Source: Caulobacter sp. Root1455
Lineage (GTDB): Bacteria; Pseudomonadota; Alphaproteobacteria; Caulobacterales; Caulobacteraceae
Length of the DNA: 64,000 bases
Assembly: GCF_001426905.1 (NCBI RefSeq)
Contig: NZ_LMFQ01000021.1
Coordinates: forward strand, 150,587 to 214,586
Direction: 5' to 3'
Below are positions 9,379-15,397 of this stretch, one piece after another. Position 1 is the first letter of the stretch. Every line of letters begins with the position of its first letter. The notes beneath the pieces are model-generated. The model saw only the letters and a program-made list of their open reading frames with translations, ran no database searches and was not told the DNA's origin. The position numbers and the translations under genes are program-made.

Positions 9379-9540
9379 CTAGCGCGGCGCGAGATGCCGG
9401 CGGGACGCGGTCCTCGCCGCCTCCCCCGCCTGTTCGCGCGCCAGCCGGTCCAGCCGTGCGCGATAGGCCGCGATCAACTGCTGGATCGTCAGAACCCAGC
9501 CAAACGTGGTTTCCTTATGGGTCTTGACCGCTTCGTCCAT
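9379..9540 (-). CDS. Small hypothetical protein, 53 residues
   Basis: Reads MDEAVKTHKETTFGWVLTIQ, then a basic helix QLIAAYRARLDRLAREQAG, and ends HLAPR. A clean AAGGAG sits nine bases before the ATG, which strongly supports translation. There is no signal peptide. The two amphipathic helices and Arg-rich tail suggest binding to a protein or nucleic acid. It is divergent from the LysR regulator gene with a palindromic region between them, so it may be a target of that regulator. Unrecognised family. Confidence 0.65.
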   Translation of the reverse strand: MDEAVKTHKETTFGWVLTIQQLIAAYRARLDRLAREQAGEAARTASRRHLAPR

Positions 9541-9578
9541 CACCGTCGGCTCCTTAGTGTTGCCATGACGGGAATTTC

Positions 9579-9591
9579 ACGCTTGAAGCGT
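9579..9591. promoter_or_regulatory. Palindrome between divergent small gene and LysR gene
   Basis: ACGCTT-G-AAGCGT is a perfect palindrome, nested in a wider TCACGC...GCGTGA arrangement. It is placed 45 bp upstream of the LysR start and 39 bp upstream of the divergent small gene. This is where LysR-type regulators bind their own promoter, so it is a candidate operator. Confidence 0.4.
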
Positions 9592-9635
9592 CGCGTGACA
9601 AACGCGGCTTCCTTGCGTAATCATAAGCTCCACTT

Positions 9636-10550
9636 ATGTCAGACATCCTCGCCAGCCTGCCGCTCAGCGCCATCCGGATCTTCGAGGCCGCCGCGCGCCT
9701 GAAGAGCTTCACCCGCGCCGCAGACGAACTGGGCGTCAGCCAGGCGGCCGTCAGCTGGCAGGTGAAGGCCCTGGAGCAGCGCCTGGACCAGCCGCTGTTC
9801 ACCCGCCTGCCGCGCGAGGTGGCCCTGACCCCGGCCGGCGAGCGCCTGTCGCGCGCCGCCACCGAGGCGATCAGCATCCTGCGCGTGGCGGTGTCCGACC
9901 TGGTCGACACCGAGGAAGGCATATTGTCGATCACCACCGTCCAGAGCATCGGCGGCCACTGGCTGGCCCCGCGCCTGGGCGGCTTCCAAATCGCCCATCC
10001 CCGCATCGCCGTGCGGCTGGACGCCTCCAGCCGGGTCGTCGACCTGCAGCGCGAACCGTTCGACCTGGCCCTGCGCGCCGGCGGCGGCGACTGGCCCGGA
10101 ATGGAGGCGCACTTCCTGATCCCCTCGGTTCAGACCGTGCTGTGCACGCCGACCGTTCTCGCCCAATCCGGCGGCGTGAAGCGCCCGGCCGACCTGCTGC
10201 ACGCCCCCCGCATCGGGTCGCCGGAGTTCTGGGTGCGCTGGTTCGAATCGGCGGGCGTCGATGCGCGTGACGACCGCGCCCCGCCGCGGCTGTCGGCCGA
10301 CGCCCAGGCGCTGGAGGTGGCCAGCGCCCTGGCCGACCAGGGCTTCGCCCTGGGCTCGCCGATCTTCTTCGCCCGGGAGATCGCCGAGGGGCGGCTGATC
10401 GCCCCGTTTCCCATCACCGCATACTATGGCGGCGGCTATTGGCTGGCCTATCCGGCCGAACGCCGCCGGGTGCGCAAGATCGTCGCCTTCCGCGACTGGA
10501 TCCTGGCCCAGGCGGCGGCCGACCCGCTGATCGCCCGCTATCGGTCCTAG
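9636..10550 (+). CDS. LysR-family transcriptional regulator, GcvA-like
   Basis: A 304-residue protein with an N-terminal winged HTH (LPLSAIRIFEAAARLKSFTRAADELGVSQAAVSWQVK split over residues 8-45) opening with the GcvA-type pattern. The substrate-binding domain starts near residue 92 (GILSITTVQSIGGHWLAPRL). It binds DNA as a tetramer and responds to a small ligand. It ends by overlapping the modA stop codon on the other strand by 4 bp. It is not ModE: it has no TOBE/Mop domains. Its target is probably the divergent small gene. Confidence 0.9.
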   Translation: MSDILASLPLSAIRIFEAAARLKSFTRAADELGVSQAAVSWQVKALEQRLDQPLFTRLPREVALTPAGERLSRAATEAISILRVAVSDLVDTEEGILSITTVQSIGGHWLAPRLGGFQIAHPRIAVRLDASSRVVDLQREPFDLALRAGGGDWPGMEAHFLIPSVQTVLCTPTVLAQSGGVKRPADLLHAPRIGSPEFWVRWFESAGVDARDDRAPPRLSADAQALEVASALADQGFALGSPIFFAREIAEGRLIAPFPITAYYGGGYWLAYPAERRRVRKIVAFRDWILAQAAADPLIARYRS

Positions 10551-11323
10551 GGGCGGACCTCGTAGCCGTAGCGCTTGATGATCGTGACGGCGGCCGGCGA
10601 CCTGAGGAAGGTCAGGAACGCCCTGGCGGCGGGGTTCTTCTCGCCCGTCTTCAGCAGCACCGCCTGCTGCGCGATCGGCGCGTGGAGGGTCGCCGGCGTC
10701 AGCCAGCGCGATCCGCCCGGCTCGCCGATCACCTGGGACAGGGCCACGAAGCCCAGTTCGGCGTTGCCGGTGGCGACATACTGATAGGTCTGGGCGATCG
10801 ACGACCCCGTGACGATCCGAGGCGCCAGGGCGTCGTAGAGCTTCAGCTTGCGCAGCGTCTCGACCGCCGCCCGGCCATACGGCGCGGCGGCCGGGTCGGC
10901 GATGGCCAGCTTGACGAACCTGTCCGAGCCGAGCACCGCGCCCTTGGCGTCGACCAGCCCCGGCGTCTTGGAATACAGCACCAGCCGGCCGACGGCGTAG
11001 GTGTAGCGCGTACCGGCGACGGCCAGGCCCTCCTGTTCGGCCTTCCGGGGCCGCTCGGCGTCGGCCGACAGGAACACCTCGTACGGCGCCCCGTGGGCCA
11101 TCTGAGTGTAGAACTGGCCGGAGGCGCCGAAGCTGAGGACCGCCGTATGGCCGGTCTTGGCCTTGAAGGCGGCGGCGATCTCCTTGGCCGGCTCGGTGAA
11201 GTTGGCGGCGACGGCGACCTGGGTGTCGGCCGCCAGGGCGGGCGCGGCGCCCAGGGACGCGAAGAGGGCCAGGGCGCCCCCGAACAAGGCCAGGCCGACG
11301 AATTTGAAGCGACCGGTGATCAT
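10547..11323 (-). CDS. modA: Molybdate ABC transporter substrate-binding protein
   Basis: A 258-residue protein starting MITGRFKFVGLALFGG, with a signal peptide ending at ALAAD. The mature start TQVAVAANFTEPAKEIAAAF and then LSFGASGQFYTQMAHGAPYE are ModA signatures (Ser in the SxGA.GQ loop binds the oxyanion; G.P.DVFLSAD appears here as APYEVFLSADAE). It would capture molybdate or tungstate in the periplasm. No modB or modC is adjacent; instead it follows an OprO/P-type porin gene by 32 bp, probably in one operon. Tyr in the APYEV segment replaces the usual Ala-Asp, so the ligand should be tested. Confidence 0.9.
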   Translation of the reverse strand: MITGRFKFVGLALFGGALALFASLGAAPALAADTQVAVAANFTEPAKEIAAAFKAKTGHTAVLSFGASGQFYTQMAHGAPYEVFLSADAERPRKAEQEGLAVAGTRYTYAVGRLVLYSKTPGLVDAKGAVLGSDRFVKLAIADPAAAPYGRAAVETLRKLKLYDALAPRIVTGSSIAQTYQYVATGNAELGFVALSQVIGEPGGSRWLTPATLHAPIAQQAVLLKTGEKNPAARAFLTFLRSPAAVTIIKRYGYEVRP

Positions 11324-11355
11324 GTTCGGGAGGCCCTTTCGGTTTGCGGCGACGC

Positions 11356-12984
11356 CTAGAACGCCATTTGCGAGCGCAGGGAGATGACCTGGTAGCGCTG
11401 GCCGATCTGCGCGCCCACCGGCGTGGCGTAGGCGGTGGCGGACGGCGACAGGCGATCGATCTTGACGTCCTGATAGTCGAGCATGAAGCGGACGATCGAG
11501 TTGAGGTACCAATTGACCCCGCCCGAAACGACCGTCTGCTCGCCGCCGCGAACGGCGCTGGCGCCGGGCGCCGTGCCGAGGGCGCCCGGCTGGTAGTTGA
11601 GGTCGACGGTCGAATACCGGCCCGCCAGCTCGAACGCGCCCCAGGCGCCGGTCAGCGGACTGAACGGGTGAGTGATGCTCGGCGCGTCGAAAGCGAAGGT
11701 GTTGGGGTTATAGCGGCGCTTTTCGCCGGTCAGCATCCAGCTGCCCTCGACATACCAGCCGTCGAAATGGGGATCGCTGACCCCGGCTGCCGGATTGCGC
11801 CGCTCGATGCCGATCCGCTCGTATTCGGCCTGGATCATCAGGGTCTTGTATTGGCCGGCGGCCTCCACGCCCCCCGTGCTGACGTGATCGGCGTCGATCG
11901 CCCCGGTCGAGATCAGCCGGGTTCCGTCGACGCGCAGTTCCGGACGCTCCTGCAGGGTCACGCCGTAACGGACCGCGCCCGCCGCGGTGTCGGGGCCGCC
12001 GGTGTCGGCGGTGCGGGCGACATAGCTGCCGTGGACGCCCAGGTGGACGAGGCGGTCCTTGTCCTTGAGCGGCAGGAAGGCGGCGCGGCCGACATAGGCC
12101 AGGGCGCTGTCATAGGGCTGGGCGGCGCCGGTGGCTTGCGAATTGACCACCCCGACCGTGCGGCCGGTGATCGAGCCGGCGGCGTACCAGCGCTCGCCCG
12201 CCGCCCACGCCATGGCAGCCTCCCGGAAATCGCCGCCGGCCACGCCGCGGGCGATGTCGGCCGCAGCCGGGCGTTCCAAGAACGGGGCGCCGAAGACCGA
12301 ACCCTGGTCCTCCAGCCCGATGGACGGCGCGAAGGCCCCGACCCGGAAATGGAACGGCTTGAGGCCGGAATACTGGAACCACAGCTCCTGGATATGGCCC
12401 GCGTCCTCCATGCCCGCACCGCCGTACTCAAGCAGCACGTTGTATTCGAAGTCGCCGAACGCCTTGCCGTCGACGCCGATGCGGGCCCGGCGGAAGTTGG
12501 TTCCCGAGGCCAGGTCGCGGGCGTGGGCGGTGTCGGCGGGCGTGGCGCCGCGCCGGAAGTCGCTGGTGATCGGTCCGGGCGGATCTTGCCTGTAGTCGGC
12601 GGCGTCGAACTGCATTCCGCCGTGGAAGGTGGCGGCGAAGCGTCCGTCGGTGCTCTGGATCGATGGTTTGCCGACCACGATGCTGGCGACCGCGCTCGAG
12701 GGCGGGACGCTGGCGACGGGCGGCAGGCTCTGGATCGGCGCGGGCGGCGGTGTCAGCGCGGCGGCGGGCGTGGGAGGCGCGAACGCGGTCCTGCGCTCCA
12801 TCATCTCGACCTTGGCGGCCAGCGCTTCGAGCTGGCTTTGCAGCGCCTCGATCCTGGCGTCGCGCGGGTCGGGCGCGGCGGCGACGGGCGATGCCTTGGC
12901 GGCGGCGCCGGCGTCCGTGACGCCGAGACTGAAGCCCACGGCGAGAGCCAGCGCGGAAGCGCCGAGGAAGTGTCTGCTGTCCAT
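11356..12984 (-). CDS. OprO/OprP-type oxyanion porin
   Basis: A 542-residue outer-membrane protein. A signal peptide (FLGASALALAVGFSLGVTDAGA) is followed by a short trimeric coiled coil (RIEALQSQLEALAAKVEMME) and a 16-strand-type beta barrel ending in an aromatic-rich QVISLRSQMAF with C-terminal Phe, the Omp85 recognition residue. The FHGGMQFDAADY start and the GTNFRRARIGVDGKAFGDFEY motif are typical of phosphate-selective porins O and P. Being 32 bp upstream of modA and downstream of a Mo-box, it may pass molybdate rather than phosphate (inference). Confidence 0.88.
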   Translation of the reverse strand: MDSRHFLGASALALAVGFSLGVTDAGAAAKASPVAAAPDPRDARIEALQSQLEALAAKVEMMERRTAFAPPTPAAALTPPPAPIQSLPPVASVPPSSAVASIVVGKPSIQSTDGRFAATFHGGMQFDAADYRQDPPGPITSDFRRGATPADTAHARDLASGTNFRRARIGVDGKAFGDFEYNVLLEYGGAGMEDAGHIQELWFQYSGLKPFHFRVGAFAPSIGLEDQGSVFGAPFLERPAAADIARGVAGGDFREAAMAWAAGERWYAAGSITGRTVGVVNSQATGAAQPYDSALAYVGRAAFLPLKDKDRLVHLGVHGSYVARTADTGGPDTAAGAVRYGVTLQERPELRVDGTRLISTGAIDADHVSTGGVEAAGQYKTLMIQAEYERIGIERRNPAAGVSDPHFDGWYVEGSWMLTGEKRRYNPNTFAFDAPSITHPFSPLTGAWGAFELAGRYSTVDLNYQPGALGTAPGASAVRGGEQTVVSGGVNWYLNSIVRFMLDYQDVKIDRLSPSATAYATPVGAQIGQRYQVISLRSQMAF

Positions 12985-13293
12985 TTCAACTCAATCCAAG
13001 CTTCGCCCCCGGAAGGGAGGGGTCTTGGGCGGGTTGTAGAGCGGCGCCGTGGAAAGGGCTTGATAAGCGTCAAGCTGCGCCGTGCAACTTCGTCGCACCC
13101 TTGTCGAGCCGTCGCGGAACGGGCTTCGCCTGGGTGCTGGTGCTGGCCGACGAGCTTGAGGGTCACGTCCGGATCCGTCTCGTCATCGGGCTTCCGGACG
13201 CTCCGGGGCGAGACGCGTTATCGTTATGTATTGCCATTACATAACGCATCTCGCCGTCAAGCTCCCTTTTGGGGCGAACGGCGCAAAGACCCG
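12985..13293. other. 309-bp intergenic region upstream of the porin
   Basis: It holds no gene I can support. The part near 13000-13190 is GC-rich and featureless; the Mo-box lies at 13222-13246 near its distal end. I could not place a convincing -35/-10 for the porin on the minus strand. Confidence 0.6.
13222..13246 (-). promoter_or_regulatory. Mo-box: ModE-type operator upstream of porin-modA
   Basis: CGTTATGTA-N7-TACATAACG, a perfect 9-bp inverted repeat. The published ModE boxes of E. coli and Rhodobacter follow CGNTATATA-N6/7-TATATAACG, so this differs by one transition per arm. An extra CGTTAT lies directly upstream (13216-13221). The next gene in the minus direction is the porin, about 238 bp away. 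Its left flank is the 3' end of a minus-strand gene, so only the porin-modA unit can be the target. Confidence 0.7.
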
Positions 13294-13698
13294 CTAACCG
13301 CGCAGGAACCCGTCCACCAGCGCCTGGTCGCCGTCATAGACCCAGCACTCGGCCAGCAGGTCGTCGGCGATCCGATAGACGAGCACGCGATCCAGCTCGG
13401 TGACGACGCCGTCGCGCTCGAAGGCCTCGCGGGCGATCACCACGGCCCGCTCCGGTCCGGCGGTCACATCGACGATGCGGACCAGCTTGCGGCGCGTGCG
13501 ACGGCTGACCTCGGCAAGGGTCGCCAAGGCGGCGGCCAGGCCGACATGGTCGCCGGTCAGCGGGTGATCGCCGAAATAGTGCAGGGTGAAGTCCGGATGA
13601 TAGCAGGCGCGCAAGGCCGCCAGGTCGCCCGCCGCCCACGCCTTGGCGTAGCGCTCGGCGACCGCGCGGTTGGCCGCCGCTCGGATCTCGGTGGTCAC
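13294..13698 (-). CDS. SnoaL/NTF2-like protein
   Basis: A 134-residue protein with a GTG start (VTTEIRAAANRAVAERYAKAWAAGDL). The opening helix and ALRACYHPDFTLHYFGDHPLTG give the SnoaL-like polyketide-cyclase/NTF2 cone fold. The remainder is beta sheet ending AECWVYDGDQALVDGFLRG. The GTG overlaps the TGA of the upstream Coq4-like gene (GTGA), so the two are translationally coupled. Enzymatic role unknown; a small-molecule binding or isomerase function is usual. Confidence 0.85.
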   Translation of the reverse strand: MTTEIRAAANRAVAERYAKAWAAGDLAALRACYHPDFTLHYFGDHPLTGDHVGLAAALATLAEVSRRTRRKLVRIVDVTAGPERAVVIAREAFERDGVVTELDRVLVYRIADDLLAECWVYDGDQALVDGFLRG

Positions 13699-14477
13699 GC
13701 GGCCTCGGCGATGCGGTCGCGATACTGGGGCGGGATGGCCTGATAGGCGGTGTTCGGCGCGACCTTGTAGGTCCGGCGCGCCTCGTCCAGCGGCATGGCG
13801 AACAGGGCGGGATAGTCGACCGCCGGCAGCCAGGCGGCCGAGCGGCCGTTGCGCCAGGCCTCGCGCACGGCCTTGCCGTAGGGCTGGCCCAGCCTGGCCT
13901 TCTGGAACTGGCGCGCGCCGGCCAGGGCGATGACCGCGAAGCCCAGGCTCCGGGTCTGGGCGTACGAAAAGGCCACCACGCAGACCTCGCCCAGGGCGTC
14001 GGTGCCGTAGCCGGTCAGCACGTGCCAGACATCGTGCACGTCGCGCATGCGCCGGGCGTACCAGGCCAGCGGATGGGCGGCGTCGACGTCGGACTCGGGA
14101 ATCTTGCGGCTCTCCTCGGCCAGGCCTTCCGCCGACAGGCCGCGCGGCGCGATGAAGTCGCGATAGGCGGCGCCGACCGTGCCCGGACCGAACTGCGCCA
14201 GCCAGACGGGATCCGACAGCCGCTCGGCGAACTCGTCGTGTTCGTAGGCGATGCGGCCGCCCTCGGGCGTGCTCAGCAGGCGACGGTAGCCCTTCGGGAT
14301 CGCGTTGCCCGCCAGGGCGCGCATGATCTCGAACACCTGGGCGGTGTCCTCCTTGTCGGCGATCAGGCGCCGGACAGCCCGAAGCGCCCGCAAAGGCTGC
14401 AGGTTGAACGACTGACGCCCCCGCTGCATCGGTTGGCGCGACTTTGGCCCACCGAGCACTTGCGTGGCTGCGATCAT
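13695..14477 (-). CDS. Coq4-family protein
   Basis: A 260-residue protein. The diagnostic motif is RDVHDVWHVLTGYGTDALGE (HDxxHxxTGY-type, the zinc-site motif of Coq4), with flanking helices (TLxxM-like ALAGNAIPKG, and ARQFQKARLGQPYGKAVREAW). In eukaryotes Coq4 scaffolds ubiquinone synthesis and performs C1 decarboxylation/hydroxylation; bacterial copies are mostly uncharacterised. ATG at 14477 is chosen because AGGAG lies 8 bases upstream; an in-frame ATG exists at 14531. Coupled to the SnoaL-like gene. Confidence 0.85.
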   Translation of the reverse strand: MIAATQVLGGPKSRQPMQRGRQSFNLQPLRALRAVRRLIADKEDTAQVFEIMRALAGNAIPKGYRRLLSTPEGGRIAYEHDEFAERLSDPVWLAQFGPGTVGAAYRDFIAPRGLSAEGLAEESRKIPESDVDAAHPLAWYARRMRDVHDVWHVLTGYGTDALGEVCVVAFSYAQTRSLGFAVIALAGARQFQKARLGQPYGKAVREAWRNGRSAAWLPAVDYPALFAMPLDEARRTYKVAPNTAYQAIPPQYRDRIAEAA

Positions 14478-14586
14478 AAGGCATGCTCCTGCTGAACCCG
14501 ATAAAGATGACATGGCGTCATTTTTATTCAAGAGGGTTCAGCGACCCCCGATCTGCGACGTGATCAGACAGCAACAGGGGATGGGC

Positions 14587-14817
14587 ATGATGGGCAGTCT
14601 GAAGAAGCGTTCGATCAACCTGGCCGGCCACGCGACCTCTCTGGCCCTGGAGCCCGAGTTCTGGACCGTGCTGCAGGCGGCGGCCAGCGCGGACAAGATC
14701 AGCGTCGCCGGCCTGATCCAGCGCATAGACGCCGGGCGCGGCGAGCGCCCGCTGGCCTCGGCCTGCCGGGTGTTCGCCCTGCTGCATGCCCAGGCCGGCG
14801 AGGGCGGAACGGTCTAG
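14587..14817 (+). CDS. Ribbon-helix-helix (RHH_4) domain protein
   Basis: A 76-residue protein: MMGSLKKRSINLAGHATSLA, then LEPEFWTVLQAAASADKISV and AGLIQRIDAGRG. This is the alphaproteobacterial RHH_4 (PF13467) pattern: K.R...L.GH.TS...E..FW..L...A......L..L...ID. It is probably a DNA-binding dimer. AGGGG at 14576-14580 fits a start at 14587; ATG at 14581 is the alternative. It is divergent from the Coq4-like gene with a short shared promoter region, so it may control it (inference). Its stop overlaps that of the next, convergent gene. Confidence 0.85.
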   Translation: MMGSLKKRSINLAGHATSLALEPEFWTVLQAAASADKISVAGLIQRIDAGRGERPLASACRVFALLHAQAGEGGTV

Positions 14818-15050
14818 CTCTGCGCCACGCCCGGACCGGGCTTGGGCAGCGGAATAGGCTCCGGGATGGGCGTTCGCCGAGGCAGGGCCGGCGCCTTCGG
14901 CATCTGCATCGACAGATCGGCCGTCCGCACGGTCAGCAGGCCGGAGCGCCAGCCGCCGATCACCAGGGCGGCGATCAGCAGCAGCACCCCCAGCAACGTC
15001 AGACCGGCCACGCCCAGATGCTGGGGCCGGATGTCGTCGCGACGCGCCAT
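14814..15050 (-). CDS. Small single-pass membrane protein
   Basis: A 78-residue protein: basic N-terminus (MARRDDIRPQHLGVAG), one transmembrane helix (LTLLGVLLLIAALVIGGW), then a Pro-rich tail with repeated IPEPIPLPKPGPG. The Arg/Asp N-terminus suggests it is in the cytoplasm and the Pro-rich tail in the periplasm. Its stop overlaps the RHH stop by four bases. It follows the next small membrane-protein gene by 11 bases, a likely two-gene unit of membrane peptides. Unknown function. Confidence 0.7.
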   Translation of the reverse strand: MARRDDIRPQHLGVAGLTLLGVLLLIAALVIGGWRSGLLTVRTADLSMQMPKAPALPRRTPIPEPIPLPKPGPGVAQS

Positions 15051-15061
15051 GGCGCCCTCCC

Positions 15062-15262
15062 CTAGCCGGCCGGCTTGGGCGCGTCCGGAACCTTGGGCGC
15101 GTCGAGCTGCGGCGCGGAAACATTGACGTCGACGGTCTTCTTGTGGCTCACGCCGCCGGTGAAGACGAAGTAAGCGATCACCGCCACGACCACCACTAAG
15201 GCGCCGATGATGAACGCCATGCCGGTCCCGCCGCCGCCGCTCGTATTGGTTTCTTCAGCCAC
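15062..15262 (-). CDS. Small Gly-rich single-pass membrane protein
   Basis: A 66-residue protein with a GTG start (VAEETNTSGGGGTGMAFIIG), one transmembrane helix (MAFIIGALVVVVAVIAYFVF) and a tail of VSAPQLDAPKVPDAPKPAG. AGGAG lies six bases upstream of GTG. Similar short proteins with a TM helix and an acidic/Pro tail are common small hypotheticals in alphaproteobacteria. It is transcribed before the Pro-rich membrane protein. Unknown function. Confidence 0.72.
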   Translation of the reverse strand: MAEETNTSGGGGTGMAFIIGALVVVVAVIAYFVFTGGVSHKKTVDVNVSAPQLDAPKVPDAPKPAG

Positions 15263-15397
15263 TTTCGTCTCCTGTGATTTCCATCCCCGCCGAACAAACG
15301 GGAGGTGGAGGTCGAGGTTCCGGCGCGAAGCGCGACGCCGGCGCGGCGGATGGGCGCGAGGGCTTAAGCCGGACGAACTTTGTGCTACATATGTTCC

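Noticed and set aside
9636..10550. Idea that the LysR protein next to modA is ModE
   Set aside because: It has a full LysR substrate-binding domain and no TOBE/Mop domains; ModE-type binding must come from a gene elsewhere.
11344..13743. 799-codon plus-strand frame opposite the porin
   Set aside because: Antisense to the porin and to the SnoaL gene, no domain; the porin has a signal peptide and a C-terminal Phe.
15375..15396. GAAC and GTTC pair before the uvrD-type gene as a possible LexA box
   Set aside because: Spacing is 14 bases. The alphaproteobacterial LexA site is GTTC-N7-GTTC, which is not present.
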